Of a stretch of 64,000 nt of DNA, positions 54,268 to 63,237 are shown in pieces (the stretch's first letter is position 1; every line of letters begins with the position of its first letter). The position numbers and the translations under genes are program-made. Origin of the DNA: an uncultured bacterium (GTDB taxonomy: Bacteria; Armatimonadota; UBA5829); the NCBI GenBank assembly GCA_938074205.1, contig CALJES010000005.1:1-64000 (forward strand). Direction: 5' to 3'. The notes under the pieces were generated by a model. It had not been told where the DNA came from. It saw nothing but the letters and a program-made list of their open reading frames with translations, and ran no database searches.

Positions 54268-57114
54268 ATGCGACGGTGCATTTCGGTAGTTGTGCTTACA
54301 TTAACCGGCATGCTCATAGGTGCCAGTTGGGCTGCAAAGGCTCCCCAGGGGTACCTGGCGCCTGTGGTGACGGCAAGATACATCGACACTTCGAATACGC
54401 AAGCAGCCTGCGAAAAGATCTGGAAGCTTCCCGTCGCAATCCCCCGATTCGAACATTTCCTCTTCGGCTACCTGCCTGAACAGCAGACCGAGGTGCGATT
54501 AGCCTACGATAGCTCCAACCTTTACGTTGCATTCCGGTGTTTTCAGGATGACACAAACAAGATCATAACCGAACGCACACAGCGCGACTCCAACGTCTGG
54601 AAAGACGACTCAGTTGCGCTCATGCTCGATACAGACGACAACCCGAAAACCTACTTTCGGCTGATTGCAAACGCCGCCGGCGTGCAAGCCGACGAGAAGG
54701 ATGACAGATTCTCGCCTGCAAGCTGGGATGCGCAATGGACCACTCAGCCCGGGCGAGAAAACGATGCTTGGACCCTGGTTATGATCGTTCCTTTCAAATC
54801 GCTGGGCATGCAAGCGCCCAAACCCGGCACAAGCTGGGGAGTCAACTTCAGCCGCTACAGCGCCGGTTACAAGGAGCATAGCATCTGGACGCCAGTGAGC
54901 GGCGCCACCTATCAGCCTGAGCTCTGGGGCCGGTTGGTATTCGGCGATGCACAGGCGCCCATTGCCTCCGTTTCGCCTGACGTGCCTGACCGACGAAAGG
55001 AATACGCGCCGTGCGGTTACAGGGCTGCCGGAACGTGCAGCCCGCCGGCAACACCCATCAGCGTGCCCGGACCTCAGCAAGCAGACATCCGAATTTCCAA
55101 CCCCTCAAAAGAAGATCTGAAATTGATCGCGCAGATCATAGTCGACGAGAAAATCATCGCAACGCATAGAACCATAGTACCCCCGGGCGATCACACATGG
55201 AAGCTTACGTACATATTCCCTCTTGAGGGAGAGCACCAGTTGAAGATCGGCCTGGTCGATCAGCGCACCGGCAAAGCCATCATGCGCACGCCCCAACAGT
55301 GGGTCTATATCAAAAAGCATGCCCAGCGCGTTCGGCAGCTCAGGGAAATGCTCGATGGGTGCAACCCTGCCACGGATGCAGCCTGCAAGCAAGTGGCCGT
55401 CGCCAAGCGCAGCGTTGAAGAGTTGGCCCAAAAAGTGAGAGCCGCTTACGGCAACAAACAGCGGTGGGAAGCGTTGGATGACGCCATCAAAGCCGCCGAA
55501 AAGGAAGTCGGATTAGCCAGGTGCTTATCCGCTGACAAGAACGGCCTGGGCTACGTGGTAGGCACAGCGGATTCATTAACCAAGGTGTATCGCGATGAAA
55601 TTTTCGAGGGAAAGTTTGAAACGCCGGTTCGGATTTCTGCCGCGCGAAAGGAGTTTGAATCCGCTCAGGCCGTAGTGATCGCCTACGATAGGCCTCTTCG
55701 CAACGTGAGAGTTTCGGTGAGCCCGCTTGCCGGCCCCGGCGGGGCGATAATACCAAGTTCGGCCGTTCAACTGGACATGGTAGACTGGGTGAAGACGTAT
55801 CCACCGCGATACGCCGTCGAGTACATCGGCTGGACTCCAGACCCAATAGTCGACCTAGTGCCGTTCAACCTGGAAAAGGGAGCCCTTCGGCCGATATGGA
55901 TCACCGTGTGTCCTCCCGAAAACGCGCCTGCCGGGCTATATAAGGGCAAGCTGACCGTCAGACCGCAAGATGCGCCGGCGTGTTCGGTCCCCATCGAAGT
56001 TCGTGTTTGGAACTTCACTATGCCCACGCGCAAGGCTATGAAAACTGCCTTCGCGTTCTTTCCGCACGAGATGACTGCCTGGTATGGCAAATTCACCGAC
56101 GAGATGAAATGGCAGTGGTACGATTTTCTGCTTAAGCACAATATCAACCCCACAAACATCTACTCAACCAAAGGCCCAGCCCTTTCTCACGAGGACCTGG
56201 AATTCTGCGTTCCACGCGGACTCAACGCTTATACGCTCATCTGCACCTGGGGTAAAGAGGGCGAGGCGCTTCAGAAGATGCTGGATATGATCGGCGCCGA
56301 ATGGGAGTATCTCAAATCCCGCGGCTGGACCGACCTGCCCTACGTATACGGCTTTGACGAGCTCGGCCCAGATAAATACCCCGAACTCCGAGATACCTAC
56401 GGCGCAATAAAAAAGGCCTTCCCCCAGCTTCCCACTATGACCACCGTTCACCCGAACCCCCACTTAAAAGGTTACGTGGACATCTGGGTCCCATTGACGG
56501 CAAACTGGGACCTGGAATCGCACATTGAATACACGAAGGCCGGAGACCAGGTGTGGTGGTATGTCTGTTGCCATCCGTTCCATCCCTGGCCCAACTTCTT
56601 CATAGATTACCCGACTATCGACCAGCGCATAATCTGGTGGATGAACTGGAAATACCAAGTGCCAGGGTTCCTCTACTACGCAATCAACCTCTGGGACGCC
56701 AACTACAAAACGGAAGACGTCACCGAACACCCTGATCCCGAAGCCCGAAAAGCAATTGCCGAAGGCAAGCGTTGGCCGGAGGTGCCATGGAATCCGTTTA
56801 GCTGCGCGACGTTTAGCGGCGACGGGCAGTTGGTCTACCCCGGTCCAAACGGCAAGCCATACAGCTCTATGCGGTTCGAAGCGATCCGTGACGGAATCGA
56901 CGATTACGAATACTTCTTCCAGTTGAGCAAGCTGGTAGAAAAGGCGCAAAAATCAGGCAAGGTGGATCGCGCGCTCATCGCGAAGGCCAAGAAGCTACTG
57001 GCGGTGCGCAACGACGTCGTAGCTTCAACAACTCAATATACCTTCAACACTGAAAGGCTCTTCGCCGCCAGAGCTGAGGTGGCTGAGATGATCGAGCGGC
57101 TCAGCGGAAACTAG
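54268..57114 (+). CDS. Secreted DUF4091-type glycan-active protein with CBM9-like N-terminus
   Basis: 948 residues. A signal peptide (ISVVVLTLTGMLIGASWA) is followed by a CBM9-like domain (about 35-235: EVRLAYDSSNLYVAFRCFQD, WKDDSVALMLDTDDNP). After a linking beta domain, a long region with TIM-barrel and DUF4091 features follows (YVYGFDELGPDKYPELR, WVPLTANWDLESHIEY, PFSCATFSGDGQLVYPG, RFEAIRDGIDDYEYFFQLSKL). DUF4091 proteins are putative glycosidases. The acid pair DE in GFDELGP may be catalytic. GGAGG lies seven bases before the ATG. Its TAG stop shares four bases with the stop of the convergent gene. Confidence 0.8.
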   Translation: MRRCISVVVLTLTGMLIGASWAAKAPQGYLAPVVTARYIDTSNTQAACEKIWKLPVAIPRFEHFLFGYLPEQQTEVRLAYDSSNLYVAFRCFQDDTNKIITERTQRDSNVWKDDSVALMLDTDDNPKTYFRLIANAAGVQADEKDDRFSPASWDAQWTTQPGRENDAWTLVMIVPFKSLGMQAPKPGTSWGVNFSRYSAGYKEHSIWTPVSGATYQPELWGRLVFGDAQAPIASVSPDVPDRRKEYAPCGYRAAGTCSPPATPISVPGPQQADIRISNPSKEDLKLIAQIIVDEKIIATHRTIVPPGDHTWKLTYIFPLEGEHQLKIGLVDQRTGKAIMRTPQQWVYIKKHAQRVRQLREMLDGCNPATDAACKQVAVAKRSVEELAQKVRAAYGNKQRWEALDDAIKAAEKEVGLARCLSADKNGLGYVVGTADSLTKVYRDEIFEGKFETPVRISAARKEFESAQAVVIAYDRPLRNVRVSVSPLAGPGGAIIPSSAVQLDMVDWVKTYPPRYAVEYIGWTPDPIVDLVPFNLEKGALRPIWITVCPPENAPAGLYKGKLTVRPQDAPACSVPIEVRVWNFTMPTRKAMKTAFAFFPHEMTAWYGKFTDEMKWQWYDFLLKHNINPTNIYSTKGPALSHEDLEFCVPRGLNAYTLICTWGKEGEALQKMLDMIGAEWEYLKSRGWTDLPYVYGFDELGPDKYPELRDTYGAIKKAFPQLPTMTTVHPNPHLKGYVDIWVPLTANWDLESHIEYTKAGDQVWWYVCCHPFHPWPNFFIDYPTIDQRIIWWMNWKYQVPGFLYYAINLWDANYKTEDVTEHPDPEARKAIAEGKRWPEVPWNPFSCATFSGDGQLVYPGPNGKPYSSMRFEAIRDGIDDYEYFFQLSKLVEKAQKSGKVDRALIAKAKKLLAVRNDVVASTTQYTFNTERLFAARAEVAEMIERLSGN

Positions 57115-58793
57115 GGTATCCCCTCGAGTGCTCCGACAGGGTAGCACGAACCGCGGTTGAACTTGCCGCTTGAGGCGTCGGCAAGCTCCGCTTCGAGCGC
57201 GTCAACCACATCGTCCCAAGTGCAAATGAGCGCGCAACGGCCGGTGACTATTCGAAAAGCGCCTCGGTGGGAGCGGTCGACGCTTCTGATGTCCTTGTAA
57301 AGTCCGACGGCTCGCATCATGTGCTCCACCGCCTCTGAATCATTCCCGCGCGCATGCGCCAGTGCCGCCCTAAGGCGCTGAACATAGAACTCGCCAAGCC
57401 TGCCCATACAAAATGCGTCCCGTGCGAAGGAAGGCAGCTCCTTCTCGCCTGAGGCGCTTCGCATCCCCTTTTCGCCCGCCGCCACAGCTTGCTCCGCCAG
57501 GTCCGCAAGCTCCTCGATTAGCTCTTCAGGACCGTACGCATCAGGCGGCGTTCCCGATCGAACGTGCTCCGCCAAGTGCACCACGCGGTCGCCCGTGACC
57601 TCTTGCCACCAGTTTCTGCCCCAAAACACCGGCTGGTCATCTAGGTGCAGCATATCCTCTATGGAGAAAAGGCGTGGCTTGCCGGTGTCGTAATCGCGAA
57701 CGCAACACAGCTGCGGATGCCACTGGTTCTGCTTATCTGCCCCAAAATAGAGCGCCACAAGCTCAAGAATGCGGGAGCCCGCTTGGAATCCAGGCAGCAG
57801 TTTCTTGTTTCTAAGGAGCCATTTTGGCTGTCCGTCGTTTAAAAGTCGATCGAAGCCAGCTCCACCCCATACGCTATACCACACCAAATCGCGCTGGAAC
57901 TGGTATTTAAAATAAGTGTCGGACGTGTGGGGCCAGTGGTAGAGGGCTAGCGGCTGGATCGAGAATCCGGCGCAGCCCAGGTCATCAAGATTGGCAAGTA
58001 TCCCTTCGGCAGTGTCGTAGCTGAAGCTTGTCCATGGCTCGAAATTGGAAATCCAAAACTCAGCCAGCACGTTCTCTGCTCCGGCTGATTCGACCCAGCT
58101 CGTAAACATCGGGTCTGGGTTCGGATCGACCAGGTGTTCGTAAGTGTATTTCACAGAGAACTTTACCGGCCTGCCGCCACGCCGTTTGATGCCATCTATG
58201 AGCTCGCTCGGATCGGCACACCATCCGCGCACAAACAGCTTCGCATCCGGACGCACCGAATCCAACGCCTCCAAAACAGCCTGCCGGACAAAATCTGCCC
58301 TGCGTTCGGAGACGTTCTCGCTTGCATCGACGAATATGCCCACAAGCTCCGGATAGGTCGCCAGCGTCTCCCGCACGCAATAGTTTGTGTATTCGAGGGC
58401 AAAATCGGTAACCTTTGACGATTCCCCCGGCGCAATCCCCCTCGCCTCTAACATCGGCTTCGGATAATAGATATTGAAAAACAGCAAGTAGGGAGCTATG
58501 TCGTATTGAATGGCGGTTTCGAATATCCAGTGGTGCATTCTCTGGTAATCGCGCAGGCGATCTTCGCTGATCACTCGAGATTCGGGGTAGGCAGGCAGAT
58601 CTACCATAAACGGAAACGGATGAGTGTTGGCGAGGATCATCGCGTCGAACCCACACGAGCTCATCGTGCGAAACATCTTCTGCCAGACGCTCTTATCGAA
58701 AAACCAGCGATTGTTTGAGAAGGCATATGGTTCGTCGAATGCTCGGTAGTCTCCACTTGCAACCGGGTCCCACGTCCAGAACGCCTTCAGCAT
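57111..58793 (-). CDS. TIM-barrel glycoside hydrolase-like protein (unassigned)
   Basis: 560 residues, no signal peptide. The N-terminal 340 residues look like a glycosidase barrel: GFDAMILANTHPFPFMV, PELVGIFVDASENVSERRAD, KLFVRGWCADPSELI and NVLAEFWISNFEPWTSF, recalling alpha-glucuronidase (GH67/115)-like proteins. The C-terminal part is helical (ELADLAEQAVAAGEKG, AALAHARGNDSEAVEHMM). Family membership is not certain. The ATG at 58793 follows the metallophosphoesterase stop by one base with GGGAGGAG inside that gene's end, so the two are coupled. Confidence 0.6.
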   Translation of the reverse strand: MLKAFWTWDPVASGDYRAFDEPYAFSNNRWFFDKSVWQKMFRTMSSCGFDAMILANTHPFPFMVDLPAYPESRVISEDRLRDYQRMHHWIFETAIQYDIAPYLLFFNIYYPKPMLEARGIAPGESSKVTDFALEYTNYCVRETLATYPELVGIFVDASENVSERRADFVRQAVLEALDSVRPDAKLFVRGWCADPSELIDGIKRRGGRPVKFSVKYTYEHLVDPNPDPMFTSWVESAGAENVLAEFWISNFEPWTSFSYDTAEGILANLDDLGCAGFSIQPLALYHWPHTSDTYFKYQFQRDLVWYSVWGGAGFDRLLNDGQPKWLLRNKKLLPGFQAGSRILELVALYFGADKQNQWHPQLCCVRDYDTGKPRLFSIEDMLHLDDQPVFWGRNWWQEVTGDRVVHLAEHVRSGTPPDAYGPEELIEELADLAEQAVAAGEKGMRSASGEKELPSFARDAFCMGRLGEFYVQRLRAALAHARGNDSEAVEHMMRAVGLYKDIRSVDRSHRGAFRIVTGRCALICTWDDVVDALEAELADASSGKFNRGSCYPVGALEGIP

Positions 58794-58794
58794 G

Positions 58795-59715
58795 CTATCT
58801 CCTCCCCACAATATCGATAACCGCCACTTCCGGTCGGCACCAGAAGCGCACCCTGGGTGCGGCTCCGCCTTCCATGCCTATTCCTCGGTTGACGTACATC
58901 AGCGAACCTTTGTGGGAATACATTCCAGCCTGGTATTTGCCGACCAACTCCTGGTCCGGCAGCAGTGCGCCGAACACAGGGATTCTTACTTGCCCGCCGT
59001 GGGTATGTCCTGCAAGCATCAGGTCGATGCCGCACCTGGCTGCCATCTGAAAATGGTCTGGCTTGTGACAAAGCAACACCTTGTAAGCATTGTGCATAGT
59101 CGCCGGCGGGTTCGGCGCGCTCGGCTTATACCAGGACATATAACCCAGAGCGATACGCAAACCTCCGGGACCACGGAAACCAGCCCATCCGCAAAGCACC
59201 TTTACCCCACAAGCGCTGAGGGCGTGCATATCGTCATCGGCGTCCCAGTTGCCCTCGACTGCGTATACAGGAGCTATATCCGAAAGCCTTGCACCTATCC
59301 GCGTTAGGCGGCGCAGGACCGAAGGAGATTTATCCACCGTGTAGTCGCCGGTAAGAACGATCAGATCAGGCCCTGCGCGGCGCGTCAGCTCTATCATTCG
59401 CTCTTCGCGGACACTGCGCTTTTCGAGATGAAAATCCGTCAGATGCACTATGCGGATGCGCGCTCCCTTGGGTAGCTTCTTCGTTTCAGCGGAATGGTGC
59501 GTCAACTGAACCCAATTAGGTTCAACCTTTGTCGCATATATTACGCAGAACGCAAGCACTCCCAAAAAAAGTAGCCAAATTGCCGCCTGTGGTCGGCTCA
59601 CCTTGCGCCCGATTGCCCAGAACGCCAAAATTCGCAGATTGCCATATACGATTACCCACGCGCCAGCAAAGAGAATTGCGACTACCACGTGCCGCGCCAA
59701 GTTTGAGGTCTGCAC
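58795..59715 (-). CDS. Membrane-anchored calcineurin-like metallophosphoesterase (YkuE/YaeI-like)
   Basis: 306 residues. Two N-terminal membrane segments (about 8-30 and 45-62) anchor a metallophosphoesterase domain with the metal motifs LTDFHLEK, LTGDYTVD, VEGNWDAD (GNWD where GNHD/E is usual), LLCHKPDH and LAGHTHGGQ. Relatives hydrolyse UDP-diacylglucosamine or phosphodiesters in the envelope. The active site faces the outside if the N-terminal helices span the inner membrane. It is divergent from the isomerase gene at 59838 and translationally coupled to the TIM-barrel gene downstream. Confidence 0.85.
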   Translation of the reverse strand: MQTSNLARHVVVAILFAGAWVIVYGNLRILAFWAIGRKVSRPQAAIWLLFLGVLAFCVIYATKVEPNWVQLTHHSAETKKLPKGARIRIVHLTDFHLEKRSVREERMIELTRRAGPDLIVLTGDYTVDKSPSVLRRLTRIGARLSDIAPVYAVEGNWDADDDMHALSACGVKVLCGWAGFRGPGGLRIALGYMSWYKPSAPNPPATMHNAYKVLLCHKPDHFQMAARCGIDLMLAGHTHGGQVRIPVFGALLPDQELVGKYQAGMYSHKGSLMYVNRGIGMEGGAAPRVRFWCRPEVAVIDIVGRR

Positions 59716-59837
59716 CTATATTATCCTTGGACCTGCAGGTATTTTTGCCCTCCGCGCACATTTGCCATCCGTATGCGCAGGAATTCTTTCAGGTGAGGCG
59801 AATTGCAACATAGATGAGATAATACACGGAGGTCGAG

Positions 59838-60662
59838 ATGGCTGACAAGTTGAGAATAGGCGTGATGATGTCGCTGGGCAAAGACATCGACGCGGAAATG
59901 AAAAAGGTCCGCGACTTCGGCTTGGACAACTGCCAGCTCGCATGCTGGGATCCGAGCTTGTATACGGATCAGATGCTAGCAGCGGTCAAGAAGGCAGCCG
60001 GCGATTACGGGGTAGAGATAACTTCACTGTGGGCAGGCTACCCGGGCAAAGTGCATTGGAACTTCATCGACGGCCCTGCCACCATAGGCCTTGTCCCGCC
60101 GGAAACTCGCGAAATGCGCGTTCGGGCGCTGATACAGGGAGTGGAGTTCGCATCGAAGCTGGGGGTTGCGTCGGCCACCACACACGCCGGGTTCATCCCC
60201 GAAAACCCCAAGGACCCCCTCTATGCAGGCACGATTGACGCGCTCAAACAAGTCGCCGTGCGAGCCAAGGAATTGGGACTTCTATTCTGCTTCGAGACAG
60301 GGCAAGAAACCCCCATAACGCTTCTGCGGGCGATGGTCGATATCGGAACAGACAACCTGGGCGTTAACTTCGACCCGGCAAACCTGCTTATGTATGGCAA
60401 GGCAAACCCCGTGGATGCTCTAGATATACTGGGACCGTATGTCAGGGGCGTGCACGCAAAGGACGGCGAGTATCCGACTAAGCCGACTCACCTTGGAGTC
60501 GAAAAGCCTCTTGGCGAGGGCAGGGTGAACTTCCCTGAATTCATCGCAAAGCTCAAGTCGTTCGGCTACAGCGGATGCCTCACCATAGAGCGAGAGATCA
60601 GCGGTCCGCAGCAGATTGAGGACATAAAGAAGGGCATCCAATATCTGCAGCCGCTTTGCTAA
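59838..60662 (+). CDS. Sugar phosphate isomerase/epimerase-like TIM-barrel protein
   Basis: 274 residues of the xylose-isomerase-like (AP endonuclease 2) superfamily. Recognisable barrel-end pieces are LRIGVMMSLGKD, GVEITSLWAGYPG, ATTHAGFIPENP, LLFCFETGQE (metal Glu), LGVNFDPANLLMYGKANP (metal Asp), VRGVHAKDGEYP and GCLTIEREISG (metal Glu). The metal site is therefore complete. It probably isomerises a sugar or inositol derivative. GGAGG precedes the ATG. It is convergent with ftcD, with a small hairpin over its stop codon. Confidence 0.8.
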   Translation: MADKLRIGVMMSLGKDIDAEMKKVRDFGLDNCQLACWDPSLYTDQMLAAVKKAAGDYGVEITSLWAGYPGKVHWNFIDGPATIGLVPPETREMRVRALIQGVEFASKLGVASATTHAGFIPENPKDPLYAGTIDALKQVAVRAKELGLLFCFETGQETPITLLRAMVDIGTDNLGVNFDPANLLMYGKANPVDALDILGPYVRGVHAKDGEYPTKPTHLGVEKPLGEGRVNFPEFIAKLKSFGYSGCLTIEREISGPQQIEDIKKGIQYLQPLC

Positions 60663-60672
60663 ATGCAAAGCG
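60652..60672. terminator. Small hairpin at convergent stops of isomerase and ftcD
   Basis: CGCTTTGC / GCAAAGCG (8 bp, perfect) around the loop TAAAT, which contains the TAA stop of the isomerase-like gene. The ftcD stop lies directly next to it (60673). No T-run; bidirectional 3'-end role inferred. Confidence 0.4.
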
Positions 60673-61602
60673 CTACTCGCCAGTTGGCGCGCCAAGCTCA
60701 GAAGGTATCCAATTCTCCAACACGCGCTGGGGCGTCAGCTCCTTAAACTTCAGCACCTTCCGAAGCGCGTCCAGCAGGTGCTCCTCCCTGATGGTTCCTA
60801 TAAGCTCCGACTCAAGTATCTCGACGCCCCGCTCGCGCGCCTCTTTTTCGACGAAAGAATATACCTCCCACAGGCCGACCTCCTGCGGGCACGTTATGTT
60901 GAAGGAGACCTGCGCGATACCTCGGGATGCCAGGTAGAGCCCTATCGCCTTGACGCCGTGCATGCCCTTGCCCGATTTGCGAAGGTCGCGTATCTTGGCC
61001 GCTATGGAGCGAGCTATTTCGACATCCTTGGAAGCCAAGTTTATGTTGTAGGCGATCAGGGGTCCGCGAGCACCAACTGCGACGGCACCAGCAGTCGGAT
61101 GTAAACGCGTAGGCCCCATATCCGGCGCGCGGTCTCCCACAAGTTCGACATTCCTGAGCGCTTCAAACCCACCTTTGCGAACGTTTTCCAAGCTGCGCCT
61201 TTCCGGAACCCTCGCGGATTCCTCGTAAAGGTATACAGGCACGTCGAGGTACTCAGCAATGTCGGTGCCGATGGCGAAGGCCAGATTACAAGCGTCCTCC
61301 ATGCTCGCATCTAACAGAGGCACCACAGGCACCACATCAACCGCTCCGATCCTCGGATGGACTCCCATGTGATGGTTGAGATTGATAAGCTCCACTGCAG
61401 CTCGAGCCCCTGCGAAAGCTGAGCGTCTGACGTCCTCCGCCGAGCCGAGAAATGTTACCACGCAGCGGTTATGGTCTGGATCCGCTGAGTAATCCGCCAC
61501 AACGACATCGCTTGCCTCGGTGATGCGGCGCACTATCTCCTCGACTACGCCTCTACGCCGGCCCTCGCTGAAATTGGGCACGCACTGAAAAAGCTTCGCC
61601 AA
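60673..61602 (-). CDS. ftcD: Glutamate formimidoyltransferase
   Basis: 309 residues, corresponding to the transferase part of FTCD without the cyclodeaminase part. It transfers formimino from formiminoglutamate to tetrahydrofolate in histidine breakdown. Motifs: CVPNFSEGRRRGVVEEI, DPDHNRCVVTFLG, HMGVHPRIGAVDVVPVVP with the catalytic His, YLYEESA and HPTAGAVAVGARGPLIAYNI. The start is TTG, with GGAGGTGTTCCG immediately upstream, and a promoter lies 34 nt before it. No hut genes are in the window. Confidence 0.94.
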   Translation of the reverse strand: MAKLFQCVPNFSEGRRRGVVEEIVRRITEASDVVVADYSADPDHNRCVVTFLGSAEDVRRSAFAGARAAVELINLNHHMGVHPRIGAVDVVPVVPLLDASMEDACNLAFAIGTDIAEYLDVPVYLYEESARVPERRSLENVRKGGFEALRNVELVGDRAPDMGPTRLHPTAGAVAVGARGPLIAYNINLASKDVEIARSIAAKIRDLRKSGKGMHGVKAIGLYLASRGIAQVSFNITCPQEVGLWEVYSFVEKEARERGVEILESELIGTIREEHLLDALRKVLKFKELTPQRVLENWIPSELGAPTGE

Positions 61603-61635
61603 CGGAACACCTCCGCGGTATAGGGATGGATTAGG

Positions 61636-61665
61636 AATATACGACTGTTAGTAGTCTAGTGTCAA
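61636..61665 (-). promoter_or_regulatory. Sigma70-type promoter of ftcD
   Basis: Minus strand: -35 TTGACA (61660-61665, perfect), 18-bp spacer, -10 TATATT (61636-61641, 5 of 6). Transcription would start near 61629, 27 nt before the TTG start codon. Confidence 0.75.
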
Positions 61666-61684
61666 GTGGCAAACATATCAATTG

Positions 61685-61719
61685 ACGGGGAGGCGCGAAA
61701 AATCCAGGCGCCTCCCCGT
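61685..61719. terminator. Hairpin terminator at the end of the prophage-like module
   Basis: A perfect 12-bp stem ACGGGGAGGCGC / GCGCCTCCCCGT with an 11-nt loop, 60 nt after the endolysin stop and just before the ftcD promoter. Neither tail is a strong T-run (TTTAAT on plus). It insulates ftcD from the phage-type genes. Confidence 0.65.
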
Positions 61720-61779
61720 TTAATCAACCCAGCATCAGCGCTCGCCCACGCCTTAAGCCGCAACCAAATGCCATGCCCG

Positions 61780-62142
61780 CTACCTCCACTCCACGTGGCA
61801 GCCCTCCTGCGGAATCGTCGCCAATCCCAGTCGAGCGGCCTCTTGCTTTAGCTGCGCGTAGAACTCGGGCCAGTTCCAACCCCTCGACTTGCTTACGATG
61901 TCCGCAGCTCTGCCGGAAAGGTGCCGGCTGTTCATCGTCCAGGTGACAGGCTTGCATCTTTTGTGATGCGTTCTGCCGTATCCGTAAAGCCATTCCTGGC
62001 GCTCGCGGCTGCGTGCGGCTTCGAATATTATCGGGTCGAATCCGCGTTCGGTCATGCGATCCAAAAGTCGCTCAACCTTGCGCCTAAACGGCTCCCAAAG
62101 CGAGTTTATGTCCGCACAGCGTGCAGGTTCCCGAGCTATCAT
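61780..62142 (-). CDS. Phage endolysin-type M15 peptidase
   Basis: 120 residues. It matches M15-family L-Ala-D-Glu or D-Ala-D-Ala peptidases used as endolysins. The zinc ligands are visible in SRHLSGRAADIV (His and Asp) and CHVEW (His). Upstream EAARSRERQEWLYGYGRTHH is also typical. No signal peptide, so it needs a holin to reach the wall. The ATG at 62142 overlaps the holin stop (ATGA) with AAGGGG before it; a GTG at 62160 lacks a ribosome-binding site. Confidence 0.88.
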   Translation of the reverse strand: MIAREPARCADINSLWEPFRRKVERLLDRMTERGFDPIIFEAARSRERQEWLYGYGRTHHKRCKPVTWTMNSRHLSGRAADIVSKSRGWNWPEFYAQLKQEAARLGLATIPQEGCHVEWR

Positions 62143-62462
62143 CTCTTGCCCCTTTTCCACTGCTGATAGACATGCTCAACCAGCAGATTCGCAATCGATT
62201 GCGGCACCGGAAACCCCAGCTTGCGCACCGTAAACTCCTGCAAGTAAGTCACCGCCTGCGCACGTCGACCCTCAGGAGAAAGCTCTTCTATCGCGGCAGC
62301 ACGCTCAATCGCATCCGTTATCCGTGCAAACCCGATTCTGCGAAGCCATTTGCGCGCCCACGCCGGAAGCCTGTCCCTGCGAGCGGCAAGAGCCGTCAGA
62401 AAACCTACGATCCCCACTGCCAGGGATATCCAATCGTCCAACGGAACGCCTTTCCAATCCAT
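62139..62462 (-). CDS. Holin-like protein (LLH family type)
   Basis: 107 residues with one membrane segment near the N-terminus (WISLAVGIVGFLTALAA) and a charged soluble tail (RAQAVTYLQEFTVRKLGFPV, ANLLVEHVYQQWKRGKR) that resembles the LLH-type phage holins. It overlaps the endolysin gene, the normal holin-endolysin arrangement, and GGAGC precedes its ATG. Confidence 0.7.
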   Translation of the reverse strand: MDWKGVPLDDWISLAVGIVGFLTALAARRDRLPAWARKWLRRIGFARITDAIERAAAIEELSPEGRRAQAVTYLQEFTVRKLGFPVPQSIANLLVEHVYQQWKRGKR

Positions 62463-62490
62463 AAACTCAAAGCTCCTTTCGCGAAATCCA

Positions 62491-62790
62491 CTAGGCGAGG
62501 ATGGCGATCTTCACCACGATAGTCTCCCCGATTCGGTTGTTCGAAGTCTTCAGCACCGTATATGTGCGGCCGTCGCGGGTGATACGATCGTTGAGCGCAA
62601 TGGGAACCTCAGGTCCGGTCACGAGCATCAAAGCAGGCCTTGCAACACCCATCAGCTCAACATCATCCAGATACGTGCGCATCGTCCCGGAGTTCAGGGG
62701 TGCAAATACGCCGTAATAGGTGTTTGAGCCCAACACAAACCTCTCGCCGTATGTGGCGATTTTCCGTTTGACGCGCTCTAGAAGCCTCAT
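62491..62790 (-). CDS. Phage neck/head-completion-like protein
   Basis: 99 residues, soluble and mostly beta (YGERFVLGSNTYYGVFAPL, VPIALNDRITRDGRTYTVLK). Position after the capsid and connector genes, size and the DRITRDGRTYTV pattern suggest a head-completion or tail-joining (stopper) protein. Its start touches the stop of the preceding gene (TAGATG). Family not certain. Confidence 0.55.
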   Translation of the reverse strand: MRLLERVKRKIATYGERFVLGSNTYYGVFAPLNSGTMRTYLDDVELMGVARPALMLVTGPEVPIALNDRITRDGRTYTVLKTSNNRIGETIVVKIAILA

Positions 62791-63219
62791 CTACCAAACC
62801 TCCTCGCCGATAGAAAAAACCGTCTGCGCGTCCTTCGTGTTACTCGACGTGCCGCTTTCGGACATCATCGGCAGCATGCTTTTAAGAAACGGCGCAAGAC
62901 GCGTCGCCCCCTGCTGGATGAGATCCACTCCCTGCCGTGAGCGTTCTCCAATAGACAACCCCGCCACTGAAAACTGCTCAGCTGCGCCAGCTTCTCGCGC
63001 CAACTGCTCCAGGAACTCGCCAGTTATTATCTCCAGCATCCCCAACTTGAGCACAGCCTGCAGGTTCTCATCGGCAGTGTTCGCCAAGTGCTCCGGCGAA
63101 ATAGAAAATTCGAGCGTGGGCTGCAACTCAGCTATCAAGGCTGAGATTGCGGAGTCGTAATCCGAGGTGGTTATCATCGCCTTGCGCTTGACTTCGGCCG
63201 CGGTGATAGTTATCGCCAT
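62791..63219 (-). CDS. Phage head-tail connector-like protein
   Basis: 142 residues, mostly helical, with ITAAEVKRKAMITTSDYDSAI at the N-terminus and a long central helix (ENLQAVLKLGMLEIITGEFLEQLAREAG). Gene position directly after the major capsid gene is that of gp6-like head-tail connector proteins; the assignment rests mainly on context. AAAGGAGCGACCT precedes the ATG. Confidence 0.55.
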   Translation of the reverse strand: MAITITAAEVKRKAMITTSDYDSAISALIAELQPTLEFSISPEHLANTADENLQAVLKLGMLEIITGEFLEQLAREAGAAEQFSVAGLSIGERSRQGVDLIQQGATRLAPFLKSMLPMMSESGTSSNTKDAQTVFSIGEEVW

Positions 63220-63237
63220 AGGTCGCTCCTTTCTAGG

